Shown here in pieces: positions 33,774-43,823 of a stretch of DNA of 64,000 nt. The stretch spans positions 1 through 64,000 of the forward strand of contig SGZF01000001.1 of the NCBI GenBank assembly GCA_004213645.1, written 5' to 3'. Under the pieces are notes generated by a model. It was given only the letters and a program-made list of their open reading frames with translations. It searched no databases and had not been told where the DNA came from. Source of the stretch: Flavobacteriales bacterium (lineage in GTDB: Bacteria > Bacteroidota > Bacteroidia > Flavobacteriales > Flavobacteriaceae). The translations under genes were made by a program, and so were the position numbers. Every line of letters begins with the position of its first letter. Within the stretch, counting starts at the first letter, position 1.

Positions 33774-35177
33774 ATTTTATTAGCTAATAAAGAATTTATC
33801 AAAAAGAAATCTTTATATATCGAAACTTATGGCTGTCAAATGAATTTTGCTGACAGTGAAGTTGTTGCGTCAATTTTAAAAAAAGATGGTTACCAACTTA
33901 CAGATAATGTGAATAATGCAAACCTTGTTTTACTTAACACATGCTCGATTAGAGATAAAGCAGAACAGACAGTTAGAAATAAACTTAAAAGTTTTAATTC
34001 CCAAAAAAAATATAATAAAAACCTTAAAGTTGGATTATTAGGGTGTATGGCTGAAAGATTAAAAGAGAAACTTTTAGAGGAGGAAAAGATGGTAGATTTA
34101 GTTGTTGGTCCAGATTCCTACAAAGATCTTCCAAACCTTTTGGATGAGGTAGAGCATAATCAGAAAGCAGTAAATGTAATCTTATCAAAGTCTGAAACCT
34201 ATGGAGACATATCTCCAGTTAGAATCCATAATAATGGGGTAAATGCTTTTGTTTCAATAACTAGAGGTTGTGATAATATGTGTACCTTCTGTGTTGTTCC
34301 ATTTACAAGAGGGAGAGAGAGAAGTAGAGATCCTAAAAGTATTCATAGAGAAATTAATGAGCTCAATAATAAAGGTTACAAAGAAGTAACTCTTCTTGGA
34401 CAAAATGTTGATAGTTATTTGTGGTATGGAGGAGGAGCTAAAAAAGATTTTGAAAAGGCCAGTAAAAATCAGAAAAAAAATTCTCAAAAATTCTCAAATT
34501 TGCTTGAATTAGTAGCTTCAAGTTTTCCTGAAATTAGATTTAGATTTTCTACATCAAATCCTCAAGATATGACAGTTGATGTAATTGAAACGATGGCTAA
34601 ATATGATAATATATGTAACTATATTCATCTACCTATTCAATCAGGGAGTAATAGAATTTTAAAAAAAATGAACAGACTACACACTAGGGAAGAGTATATT
34701 AAATTAATAAAAAAAATAAGAGAGATTATTCCTAATTGTGGTATTTCTCATGACATGATAACTGGCTTTCCAAGTGAAACAGAAAGAGATCACCAGGATA
34801 CACTATCACTTATGGAAGAGGTAAAATATGACTTTGGATATATGTTTGCTTATTCTGAAAGGCCTGGAACATACGCTGGTAGACATTTTAAAGATGATAT
34901 CAGCCCTGAATTAAAACAAAGAAGACTTGAGGAGATTATTTCATTACAACAAAAACATAGTTATGAAAGAAATAAAAGGTTTATGGGTCTAGAATGTTCT
35001 GTTTTAATTGATAAATCATCAAAAAAATCAAATAATTTTTGGAGTGGTAGAACTAGCGAAAATAATGTTGTTGTATTTCCAAAGTATAATTTCTCACTTG
35101 GAGATATTGTAAATGTTGAAGTTCAAGATTGTACTACCGCCACATTAATTGGTGATGTAAATAAAATTAAAGTTTAA
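33774..35177 (+). CDS. miaB: tRNA-2-methylthio-N6-dimethylallyladenosine synthase MiaB, atypical start
   Basis: A radical SAM methylthiotransferase that modifies A37 of tRNAs. The SAM cluster motif 'GCDNMCTFCVVP', the UPF0004 cluster cysteines ('LLNTCSIRDKAEQ', 'LLGCMAE') and a C-terminal TRAM domain are present. The track start (33840) falls inside the first cluster motif 'YGCQMNFADSE' and would lose its essential Cys. In frame upstream, 'KKKSLYIETYGCQ' is clearly coding, but the frame back to the stop at 33768 has no ATG, GTG or TTG. I annotate from the ATT at 33774; ATC at 33798 is the alternative. The product is about 467 residues. Confidence 0.88.
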   Translation: MLLANKEFIKKKSLYIETYGCQMNFADSEVVASILKKDGYQLTDNVNNANLVLLNTCSIRDKAEQTVRNKLKSFNSQKKYNKNLKVGLLGCMAERLKEKLLEEEKMVDLVVGPDSYKDLPNLLDEVEHNQKAVNVILSKSETYGDISPVRIHNNGVNAFVSITRGCDNMCTFCVVPFTRGRERSRDPKSIHREINELNNKGYKEVTLLGQNVDSYLWYGGGAKKDFEKASKNQKKNSQKFSNLLELVASSFPEIRFRFSTSNPQDMTVDVIETMAKYDNICNYIHLPIQSGSNRILKKMNRLHTREEYIKLIKKIREIIPNCGISHDMITGFPSETERDHQDTLSLMEEVKYDFGYMFAYSERPGTYAGRHFKDDISPELKQRRLEEIISLQQKHSYERNKRFMGLECSVLIDKSSKKSNNFWSGRTSENNVVVFPKYNFSLGDIVNVEVQDCTTATLIGDVNKIKV

Positions 35178-36436
35178 TGGAATCAATTATTTCAGTAAAG
35201 CAGAGATTTGGAATTATCGGGGATAACCCAAAATTAAATAGAGCAATTGAAAAATCAATTCAAGTTGCAAACTCAGATATATCTGTTTTGGTTACAGGAG
35301 AAAGTGGTGTTGGTAAAGAAAATATTCCAAAGATTATTCATCAGTACTCACATAGAAAACACTCGAAATATATTGCTGTTAACTGTGGTGCAATTCCAGA
35401 TGGTACTATTGATTCAGAGCTATTTGGTCATGAGAAAGGAGCTTTTACTGGTGCAACTTCTAACAGAAATGGCTATTTTGAGGTTGCTGACGGAGGTACA
35501 ATTTTTCTTGATGAAGTAGGGGAACTCCCTTTGGCAACTCAAGTAAGACTTTTAAGAGTTCTTGAAACAGGAGAATTTATTAAGGTTGGATCTTCAAAAG
35601 TTGAGAAAACAAATGTAAGAATTGTAGCAGCTACAAATATAAATATGGAAGAGGCAATAAATAAAGAGAAGTTTAGAGAAGATCTTTTTTACAGACTAAG
35701 TACAATTATTATCAATATTCCCCCACTAAGACACAGAAAAGAGGATATTCCGATTTTATTTAGAAAATTTGCTTCTGATTTTGCACAAAAATATAATATG
35801 CCGACGCTTAGGTTAGATGAAATGGCTCAAGATCTTTTATGTCAACAGGACTGGAAAGGAAATATAAGACAGCTTAGAAATATTGCAGAACAAATGTCAA
35901 TTCTTGAAAAAGAAAGAAGTCTAAATGTTGACATATTAAATAATTATCTGCCTGACAAGATATCGAAATTACCTGCAACTTTAGATGAAGTAAAGAAAGA
36001 CAGCTCATCTTTTTCATCCGAGAGAGAAATTCTTTATAAAGTTTTGTTTGACATGAAAAATGATCTTAACGATCTTAAGAAACTTACAATGGAATTAATG
36101 AAAGGAGATGAGTCAACTGATATCAAAGAAAAAAACCAAGGTTTAATAAACAAATTATATGGAGAAAGTGAAGAGCCCCAAAATTCAAAAAATTTGGATT
36201 TACAGCCTGATATAAAGATTGATAAAAATCCAGATAATAGTTCTTTTGATTATGCTGAGACGATTGAAGAAGAAGAGACACTTTCTCTTCATGAAAAGGA
36301 GGTTGAAATGATTAAACAAGCATTGATAAGGACAAATGGAAAAAGAAAATATGCAGCAAAAGAACTTGGTATATCAGAAAGAACACTTTACAGAAAAATT
36401 AAACAACATAATTTAGGCGATGTATCAGATTTATAA
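35177..36436 (+). CDS. Sigma-54-dependent transcriptional activator
   Basis: A 419-residue regulator that opens RNA polymerase-sigma-54 promoters by ATP hydrolysis. The AAA+ domain starts near residue 12 with Walker A 'GESGVGKE', the sigma-54 contact loop 'GAFTGAT' and Walker B 'GGTIFLDEVGELP' are intact, and the arginine-finger region 'FREDLFYRLS' is present. A Fis-type helix-turn-helix closes the protein ('GKRKYAAKELGISERTLYRKI'). No receiver or GAF domain precedes the AAA+ part, so activity must be set by level or by a partner. The start overlaps the miaB stop (TAATG) and its end overlaps lptE. Confidence 0.95.
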   Translation: MESIISVKQRFGIIGDNPKLNRAIEKSIQVANSDISVLVTGESGVGKENIPKIIHQYSHRKHSKYIAVNCGAIPDGTIDSELFGHEKGAFTGATSNRNGYFEVADGGTIFLDEVGELPLATQVRLLRVLETGEFIKVGSSKVEKTNVRIVAATNINMEEAINKEKFREDLFYRLSTIIINIPPLRHRKEDIPILFRKFASDFAQKYNMPTLRLDEMAQDLLCQQDWKGNIRQLRNIAEQMSILEKERSLNVDILNNYLPDKISKLPATLDEVKKDSSSFSSEREILYKVLFDMKNDLNDLKKLTMELMKGDESTDIKEKNQGLINKLYGESEEPQNSKNLDLQPDIKIDKNPDNSSFDYAETIEEEETLSLHEKEVEMIKQALIRTNGKRKYAAKELGISERTLYRKIKQHNLGDVSDL

Positions 36437-36944
36437 AAAATTAATCTTAATAGTTCTTTTTCCACTATTTGTAATTTCATGTGGTATATATAGTTTTACT
36501 GGATCTTCAATACCTGTTGGGGTTGAAACTTTCCAAGTAGATTATTTTGAAAATATAGCTGGAGGTAGACCTGGATCCACAGTTGAACCTGGACTTGACA
36601 GAGATTTTACAATTGCATTGCAAGATCTAATTGTTAATCAAACAAGTTTAAACCTAGTTAATCAAGGAGGTGACATAATATACAGTGGTGAAATTACAGA
36701 GTTTAGTGTAACACCAATGGCTGCAACTGCTCAAATAACAGCAGCGCAAAACAGACTTACAATGGCTGTAAATGTAATTTATGAAAATGTATTAAATGAG
36801 GAAGATAATGCTGAAAAAAGATTTTCTTTTTATTATGATTTTCCTGGAAATCTTCAGGTTTACGATATTAAGGATTCTGCTTTAGAGGAAATTTTTGAAA
36901 GAATAACCCAAGATATTTTTAATGAAACATTAGCAAAGTGGTAA
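36420..36944 (+). CDS. lptE: LPS assembly lipoprotein LptE
   Basis: A 174-residue outer-membrane lipoprotein that partners LptD in placing lipopolysaccharide on the cell surface. The signal peptide 'LILIVLFPLFVISC' gives Cys21, followed by 'GIYSFTGSSIPVGVETFQVDYFEN', which is typical of Bacteroidota LptE. The late 'DFPGNLQVYDIKDSALEEIFERITQDIFNETLAKW' matches the family C-terminus. It starts 17 bp inside the sigma-54 activator gene. LptC is encoded at 58 kb; LptD was not seen here. Confidence 0.92.
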   Translation: MYQIYKKLILIVLFPLFVISCGIYSFTGSSIPVGVETFQVDYFENIAGGRPGSTVEPGLDRDFTIALQDLIVNQTSLNLVNQGGDIIYSGEITEFSVTPMAATAQITAAQNRLTMAVNVIYENVLNEEDNAEKRFSFYYDFPGNLQVYDIKDSALEEIFERITQDIFNETLAKW

Positions 36945-37537
36945 AGAAATCAGAAAATTCATTTTCAGATATTATTTTAAATTTTAATCCAAGTGATAAT
37001 GACAAGTCATTAAAACTTAAGAAAATTTTAAATTCTTATCCTTATTTTCAATCAGCTTCATCACATTATCTGAAAACTCTAGAATCTCAAGGGAAAGAAG
37101 CTTATTTGGAATTACTTCCAAAAACTGCTTTATTAACTAATGATAGATCCATCCTAAGAAACTGGCTATTAAAAGACGAGACCATTCAAGATAATAGTAT
37201 TTCTTTACCTGAAAAATATTCTTTTTTAGATTGGTTTGATGTAATTAATGATGTAGTTCCAAAAGTTGACGAAAAATTTGAATTAATTGATAAGTTTATC
37301 AAAAATTCTCCTAAAATTTCTATCAATAAAGAATTTAATGATAAATCAAATTTAAAAATTGATACAAAAGCTAAAGATGAACTTATTACAGAGACACTTG
37401 CAAAGATTTATCTAAGTCAAGAAAAGTATAATAAAGCAATTAAAGCTTATGAAATTTTAAGCTTGAAATATCCAAAAAAAAGTAGTTTCTTTGCAAACCA
37501 AATAAATGATATAAAAAAACTAAAAAGTAAAGATTAA
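36938..37537 (+). CDS. Conserved hypothetical protein with C-terminal TPR-like helices
   Basis: A 199-residue cytoplasmic protein without signal peptide. The start is probably the GTG at 36938, overlapping the lptE stop by 7 bp. Near the C-terminus, 'LITETLAKIYLSQEKYNKAIKAYEILSLKYPKK' reads as one TPR pair. The same gene is regularly found between lptE and secG in Flavobacteria. I do not know its function; the position suggests a link to envelope or secretion housekeeping. Confidence 0.82.
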   Translation: MVKKSENSFSDIILNFNPSDNDKSLKLKKILNSYPYFQSASSHYLKTLESQGKEAYLELLPKTALLTNDRSILRNWLLKDETIQDNSISLPEKYSFLDWFDVINDVVPKVDEKFELIDKFIKNSPKISINKEFNDKSNLKIDTKAKDELITETLAKIYLSQEKYNKAIKAYEILSLKYPKKSSFFANQINDIKKLKSKD

Positions 37538-37539
37538 TC

Positions 37540-37878
37540 ATGGGAACCTTTTGGATATTAGTATCGCTTATAATTTTTGTGTGTATCTTACTAGTTCTTG
37601 TTGTTATGGTTCAAAATCCTAAAGGAGGAGGTTTATCCTCTACTTTTGGAGGTGGTCAGCAACAAATCGGTGGTGTTAAAAGTACTACCGACTTTCTAGA
37701 TAAAAGTACCTGGGTATTAGCTGCAATTATACTTGTTCTAATATTAATATCAAATGTTACTTTAATGAACGACTCTGAAAATTCTGATTCTATATTGATA
37801 GATGATTCAATTCCTGAGCAAACAATTCCAGAAATTCCTGAGCAAACAATTCCAGAAATTCCATCTGAATCTGATTAA
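37540..37878 (+). CDS. secG: Preprotein translocase subunit SecG
   Basis: A 112-residue membrane protein with two transmembrane helices (about 3-24 and 57-77) joined by the conserved loop 'MVQNPKGGGLSSTFGGGQQ', diagnostic for SecG, which stimulates SecYEG translocation. The C-terminal tail is acidic and contains a tandem repeat 'IPEQTIPEIPEQTIPEIP', encoded by two perfect 24-bp repeats (37810-37857). It starts 2 bp after the hypothetical gene. Confidence 0.95.
   Translation: MGTFWILVSLIIFVCILLVLVVMVQNPKGGGLSSTFGGGQQQIGGVKSTTDFLDKSTWVLAAIILVLILISNVTLMNDSENSDSILIDDSIPEQTIPEIPEQTIPEIPSESD
37810..37857 (+). repeat. Two perfect 24-bp tandem repeats inside secG
   Basis: Two identical 24-bp units, each encoding eight residues (IPEQTIPE), followed by a partial third. 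The unit length is a multiple of three, so copy changes would keep the frame. Confidence 0.9.
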
Positions 37879-37910
37879 TTTAATGTCATGATGTCAGCGC
37901 ATGATTCACT

Positions 37911-37938
37911 TTGACATACATTTACAGTGTGGCATAAT
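37911..37938 (+). promoter_or_regulatory. Candidate groESL promoter
   Basis: TTGACA (37911) and CATAAT (37933) with 16 bp between them lie 27 bp before the groES ATG, an unusually E. coli-like arrangement. A Bacteroidota-style reading (TTG, N21, TAATTTAT) overlaps the same bases. No CIRCE element is visible, so HrcA control is not indicated. Confidence 0.35.
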
Positions 37939-37964
37939 TTATGAAAATCATTAAACAAAAAGAC

Positions 37965-38243
37965 ATGAGTAAAATAAATATTAAACCATTAGCAGATAGA
38001 GTAATAGTTGAGCCATCTGCGGCTGAAACAAAAACTTCATCTGGTATAATAATTCCAGATTCTGCAAAAGAAAAACCTCAAAAAGGTAAAATAGTAGCAG
38101 TTGGACCTGGTACAAAAGAAAATCCTGTAACACTAAAATCCGGAGATATTGTTCTTTACGGTAAATATGCAGGAACTGAACTTAATCACGATGGTGTTGA
38201 TTACCTTATAATGAAAGAAAACGACATCCTCGCAATTGTATAA
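37965..38243 (+). CDS. groES: Co-chaperonin GroES
   Basis: The ATG at 37965 (9th codon of the track ORF) gives the standard 92 residues beginning '[17 protein letters not shown]'. The mobile loop '[22 protein letters not shown]' and the closing '[14 protein letters not shown]' are typical. It caps the GroEL ring during ATP-driven folding. groEL follows after 15 bp, so they form one operon. Confidence 0.97.
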   Translation: MSKINIKPLADRVIVEPSAAETKTSSGIIIPDSAKEKPQKGKIVAVGPGTKENPVTLKSGDIVLYGKYAGTELNHDGVDYLIMKENDILAIV

Positions 38244-39893
<1,650 letters not shown>

Positions 39894-39913
39894 AGTTTTT
39901 ATTAACCAATATA

Positions 39914-39940
39914 AAACCTGCCTTAGAGCAGGTTTTTTTT
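39914..39940 (+). terminator. Terminator after groEL
   Basis: AACCTGC and GCAGGTT arms with a 6-nt loop, then a run of eight T, 21 bp after the groEL stop. Confidence 0.9.
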
Positions 39941-39959
39941 GTAAATTAGTTAACCTACT

Positions 39960-41465
39960 ATGAAGAAAATTAATTCTGCTATTATATCTGTTTTTAATAA
40001 AGATAAAATTGATGAAATATGTCTTCTATTATCTAAAAATAATGTAACAATTTATTCAACCGGTGGAACCTATAATTATATATCAAGTCTTGGATTAAAA
40101 ATTGAAAAAGTTGAAGACTTAACATCCTATCCTTCCATATTAAATGGAAGAGTTAAAACTTTACATCCTAAAGTTTTTGGAGGTATACTCAAAACTAATT
40201 CTGATTCTGATATCAAAGATTCCAAAAACTTTAAGATTCCTGACATTGATCTAGTAATTGTTGATCTATATCCTTTTGAAGAAACAGTTAAAAGCTCAAA
40301 TGACCATTCCGAAATAATTGAAAAAATTGACATTGGTGGTATATCTCTTATAAGAGCAGCAGCAAAAAATTATGAAAATATAGTATGTATAAGTTCTTCA
40401 TCGCAATACGAGAGTCTAATTCAAACTCTTAAAATTGATTGTTCAACTGATATTTCTTACAGACATGATCTTGCAGTTAATGCATATTATAAAAGTGCAA
40501 CATACGATTATGCAATATTTTCATATTTAAATAATTGTTCAATTAATAAGAATATTCTAGATGTAAAAGAATTAAGATATGGCGAAAACCCCCATCAAAA
40601 AGGAAGGTTCATTGGTAATATTGAAGATTATATTAAGCAATTACATGGCAAAGATATTTCATATAATAACCTTTTAGATATAGATGCTTCTATTGCCTTA
40701 CTTAAAGATTTACAAACAGATAATCCAGTTTTCTTAATTCATAAACACAATAACCCATGTGGAGTTGCTATAAGGAGTTCTATTCTAGAAGCATATGAAG
40801 ATGCTTTAGCTTGTGATAATGTGTCTGCATTTGGGGGTGTCCTATGTTCAAATAAAATAATTAATAAAGACTGTGCAAACCGAATAGACAAATTATTTTT
40901 TGAAATATTAATTGCACCTGATTTTGACGAAAAAGCTTTAAGTATATTAAAGTCAAAGAAGAATAGAATATTAATTAAATTAAATAAATTTCCTATGAGA
41001 ACTGTTCTAAGAAAGTCATGTTTAAATGGATTTTTAGAACAAGATATTGATGACAAAATTGAGAATTTTCAAGATTTTAGAGTTGTAACAAATAACCCTC
41101 CTAATGAAGAAAATTCAAATGATCTTGTACTTGCCTCAATTATTGCAAAACACACCAAATCAAACTGTATAGTTATTGTGAAAAATCAGCAGCTTATTGG
41201 TTCTGGTATGGGCCAGGTTTCAAGAATTGATGCTTTAAACCAAGCTATCGATAAATCAAAGAAATTTGGATTTGAATTAAAAGGATCAAATTTAGCAAGC
41301 GATGCATTCTTTCCATTTTCAGATTGTGTTGAAATTGCATTTAAAAATGGTATAGATTCAATTGTTCAACCAGGCGGTTCAGTTAGAGATCAAGATTCAA
41401 TAGATTTTTGTAATGAAAATGAAATGTCAATGGTGTTTTCGGGAATTAGGCACTTTAGACATTAA
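39960..41465 (+). CDS. purH: Bifunctional AICAR transformylase/IMP cyclohydrolase
   Basis: A 501-residue enzyme for the last two steps of IMP synthesis. The N-terminal IMP cyclohydrolase domain has 'STGGTYNYI', 'YPSILNGRVKTLHPKVFGGIL' and 'VIVDLYPFEETV'. The C-terminal transformylase domain has 'LRYGENPHQKG', the catalytic 'KHNNPCGVAI' and 'QPGGSVRDQDSIDF'. Both domains look intact; the protein is marginally shorter than the usual 510-530. It is followed directly by the mre operon. Confidence 0.97.
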   Translation: MKKINSAIISVFNKDKIDEICLLLSKNNVTIYSTGGTYNYISSLGLKIEKVEDLTSYPSILNGRVKTLHPKVFGGILKTNSDSDIKDSKNFKIPDIDLVIVDLYPFEETVKSSNDHSEIIEKIDIGGISLIRAAAKNYENIVCISSSSQYESLIQTLKIDCSTDISYRHDLAVNAYYKSATYDYAIFSYLNNCSINKNILDVKELRYGENPHQKGRFIGNIEDYIKQLHGKDISYNNLLDIDASIALLKDLQTDNPVFLIHKHNNPCGVAIRSSILEAYEDALACDNVSAFGGVLCSNKIINKDCANRIDKLFFEILIAPDFDEKALSILKSKKNRILIKLNKFPMRTVLRKSCLNGFLEQDIDDKIENFQDFRVVTNNPPNEENSNDLVLASIIAKHTKSNCIVIVKNQQLIGSGMGQVSRIDALNQAIDKSKKFGFELKGSNLASDAFFPFSDCVEIAFKNGIDSIVQPGGSVRDQDSIDFCNENEMSMVFSGIRHFRH

Positions 41466-41481
41466 ATTTGCAATATTTAAC

Positions 41482-41489
41482 TACCTTTG
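41482..41489 (+). promoter_or_regulatory. Candidate -7 box (TACCTTTG) for mreB
   Basis: TACCTTTG fits TANNTTTG and lies 9 bp before the mreB ATG. A TTTG occurs only 11 bp upstream, shorter than the normal spacing, so the -33 element is unclear. Confidence 0.35.
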
Positions 41490-41498
41490 CAGCTTAAT

Positions 41499-42518
41499 AT
41501 GGGGTTTTTTACAGAGGAAATTGCGATTGATTTAGGTACAGCAAACACACTTATAATTCATAATGATAAGGTTGTTATCAATAGTCCTTCTATTGTTGCA
41601 ATGGATCGCTCAACAAAAAAAATTATAGCTATTGGAGAGGAAGCAAAATTTATGCAGGGTAAAACTCATGAAAATATTAAGACTATTAGGCCCTTAAAAG
41701 ATGGAGTAATTGCTGATTTTGAGGCTTCAGAAAAAATGATAAGTGAATTAATTAGGAGCATTCCAACTCTTAAGAAAAGATGGTTTTCTCCCTCTTTAAC
41801 AATGGTTATATGTATCCCCTCTGGTATTACAGAAGTAGAAATGAGAGCTGTAAAAGAGTCTGCAGAAAGAGTAAATGGAAAAGAAGTTTATTTAATCCAT
41901 GAGCCAATGGCTGCTGCCATTGGAATTGGAATCGATATTGTTAAACCTAAAGGAAACATGGTTGTGGATATAGGAGGAGGAACTACTGAAATTGCTGTAA
42001 TCGCATTATCTGGAATTGTATGTGAAAAATCTCTAAAAGTAGCTGGTGATGTTCTTACCAACGATATTGTTTATTACATGAGGACTAAGCATAATCTTTA
42101 TATTGGGGATAGAACTGCTGAAAAAATTAAAATTGAAGTTGGTTCAGTAACTGAAAGTCTAGACGAACCACCTGATGATATGCACGTTCAAGGTAGAGAT
42201 CTTCTTTCTGGTAAGCCTAAAGAAAAAATAATTTCTTATATAGAAGTTGCAAAAGCTATTGATAAGTCTATAATTAGAATTGAAGATTCTATTATGGAAA
42301 CTTTATCTCAAACACCTCCTGAGCTTGCTGCTGATATCTACAACACAGGAATATACTTAGCTGGCGGAGGTGCCTTATTAAGAGGTCTTGATGAACGATT
42401 ATCAAAAAAAACTGATCTTCCTGTCTACATTGCTGAAGACCCGCTTCAGGCTGTAGTTAGAGGAACAGGAATTGCTCTAAAGAATATTGATAAGTTCAAG
42501 TCAGTTTTAATCAAGTAA
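41499..42518 (+). CDS. mreB: Rod shape-determining protein MreB
   Basis: The ATG at 41499 (fifth codon of the track ORF) gives 339 residues starting 'MGFFTEEIAIDLGTANTLI', the normal MreB N-terminus. The actin-fold phosphate loops 'DLGTANTL' and 'DIGGGTTEIAVI' and the adenosine motif 'GIYLAGGGALLRGL' are present. MreB filaments direct the elongation machinery along the inner membrane. It is first of mreB-mreC-mreD-mrdA-rodA, five genes with overlaps or short gaps. Confidence 0.98.
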   Translation: MGFFTEEIAIDLGTANTLIIHNDKVVINSPSIVAMDRSTKKIIAIGEEAKFMQGKTHENIKTIRPLKDGVIADFEASEKMISELIRSIPTLKKRWFSPSLTMVICIPSGITEVEMRAVKESAERVNGKEVYLIHEPMAAAIGIGIDIVKPKGNMVVDIGGGTTEIAVIALSGIVCEKSLKVAGDVLTNDIVYYMRTKHNLYIGDRTAEKIKIEVGSVTESLDEPPDDMHVQGRDLLSGKPKEKIISYIEVAKAIDKSIIRIEDSIMETLSQTPPELAADIYNTGIYLAGGGALLRGLDERLSKKTDLPVYIAEDPLQAVVRGTGIALKNIDKFKSVLIK

Positions 42519-42526
42519 ATCATTTA

Positions 42527-43330
42527 ATGCAATCTATAATTAATTCCATAGTTAAAAACAGGAACTTAATTATCTATATTGTTCTCTCTTTAATTACTTT
42601 TAATTTCCTTTATCAAAAGAGCCCAATTCATTCAACAAACATTGGTAAGATTGCTACTTTTATATCTGGAACCTCATCAAGTTTTTCATCTTCTGTTTCT
42701 TCTTATTTTAGTTTAAGATCAAAAAATCAGAAACTTATTACTGAAAATTTAGAGTTAAAAAAAGTTGAGTCAAAATATAATATCTTATCTCAAAATACTG
42801 AAAATTTATCAATTTTATCAGGACCAATTACTAGTGCAGAAGTAATTTTAAACTCTGTAAATAAGAACAAAAATATTATAGTAATAAATAAAGGTTTATC
42901 AGAAGGGGTTAATAAAGAAATGGGTGTTATTTCATCAAATGGAATTGTAGGAATTGTTAAAAATGTAACAGATAATTATTCATCTATTATTTCATTATTA
43001 AATATAGATTTAAAAATTAATGCCATTTTGAAAAAATCTTCAACTTTAGGCTCAATATCATGGGATGGGAAAAATCCAAAAATTGTAAAATTAAATGATA
43101 TACCACTAAGTAGTTCAATTAAAGTTGGAGATACAATTATAACTGGGGGTATGTCATTTTACTTCCCTAAAGGAATTCCAATAGGAGAAATAATTGATTA
43201 TGATAATTCATCTCTAGAGGGTTATTACGAAATTGATATTTTGATATTTAATGATTTCTCTTCATTATCTAATGTATATGTTATAGATAGATCTGACAAT
43301 GAAGAAATTAAAGATTTATTATATGAATAG
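42527..43330 (+). CDS. mreC: Rod shape-determining protein MreC
   Basis: A 267-residue membrane-anchored periplasmic scaffold of the elongasome. One transmembrane helix (about 12-30), a coiled coil ('KNQKLITENLELKKVESKYN'), then the MreC beta domain with 'NKNIIVINKGLSEGVNKEMGV', 'GIVGIVKNV' and 'GDTIITGGMSFYFPKGIPIG'. It begins 8 bp after mreB and overlaps mreD. Confidence 0.95.
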   Translation: MQSIINSIVKNRNLIIYIVLSLITFNFLYQKSPIHSTNIGKIATFISGTSSSFSSSVSSYFSLRSKNQKLITENLELKKVESKYNILSQNTENLSILSGPITSAEVILNSVNKNKNIIVINKGLSEGVNKEMGVISSNGIVGIVKNVTDNYSSIISLLNIDLKINAILKKSSTLGSISWDGKNPKIVKLNDIPLSSSIKVGDTIITGGMSFYFPKGIPIGEIIDYDNSSLEGYYEIDILIFNDFSSLSNVYVIDRSDNEEIKDLLYE

Positions 43331-43823
43331 AGAGGTATTTAGAAATATTTTTATTTATAGTACAATTTTAACATTGCAAATATTTATTTTCAATCATATT
43401 AACTTATTTGAAATTATAACTCCATATATATATATACTTATATTTATTATTTACAAGACCTCTTATGATAAAACACTTTTACTTTTTTTAGGATTTCTAT
43501 CAGGTATAATTATTGATTTATCAATACAAACATATGGATGTCATACATTTGCTACAATAACAATCTGCTATTTAAGGACTAAAATTGAAAAGACCTCTTT
43601 TGGAGTAAATGCTAATCTACCTTCAGCTATGGTTAAGGGAACCAAATTTTCTAGTAGAGCTTTCTTTTTTTTATCACTAATTTTTATACATTCAATTATA
43701 TATTATTCTCTTATTTTTTTTAATATAAATGCAATTGTAGAAATATTTTCTTATACTATTATTAATTCAATTATTACCTTTATGATAGTTTGGGTAATTT
43801 CAAAATTAATATCTAATAAATAA
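43323..43823 (+). CDS. mreD: Rod shape-determining protein MreD
   Basis: The ATG at 43323 gives 166 residues, fitting the family; the track ORF starts 24 bp earlier inside mreC. It is a hydrophobic protein with about five membrane helices, including 'IFNHINLFEIITPYIYILIF' and 'LLFLGFLSGIIIDLSIQTYG', both typical of Flavobacteria MreD. It overlaps mreC by 8 bp and its last base is the first of mrdA. Confidence 0.92.
   Translation: MNREVFRNIFIYSTILTLQIFIFNHINLFEIITPYIYILIFIIYKTSYDKTLLLFLGFLSGIIIDLSIQTYGCHTFATITICYLRTKIEKTSFGVNANLPSAMVKGTKFSSRAFFFLSLIFIHSIIYYSLIFFNINAIVEIFSYTIINSIITFMIVWVISKLISNK

Noticed and set aside
33761-33776. (AATT)4 as a phase-variation tract controlling miaB
   Set aside because: The repeat contains TAA in all three frames, so no upstream start could read through it whatever the copy number.
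33840-35177. ATG at 33840 as the true miaB start
   Set aside because: It would remove the first iron-sulfur cysteine and the conserved strand encoded just upstream in the same frame.
37886-37904. CIRCE-like element upstream of groES
   Set aside because: Spacing is 9 bp but the arms are only 5 bp and unrelated to TTAGCACTC/GAGTGCTAA.
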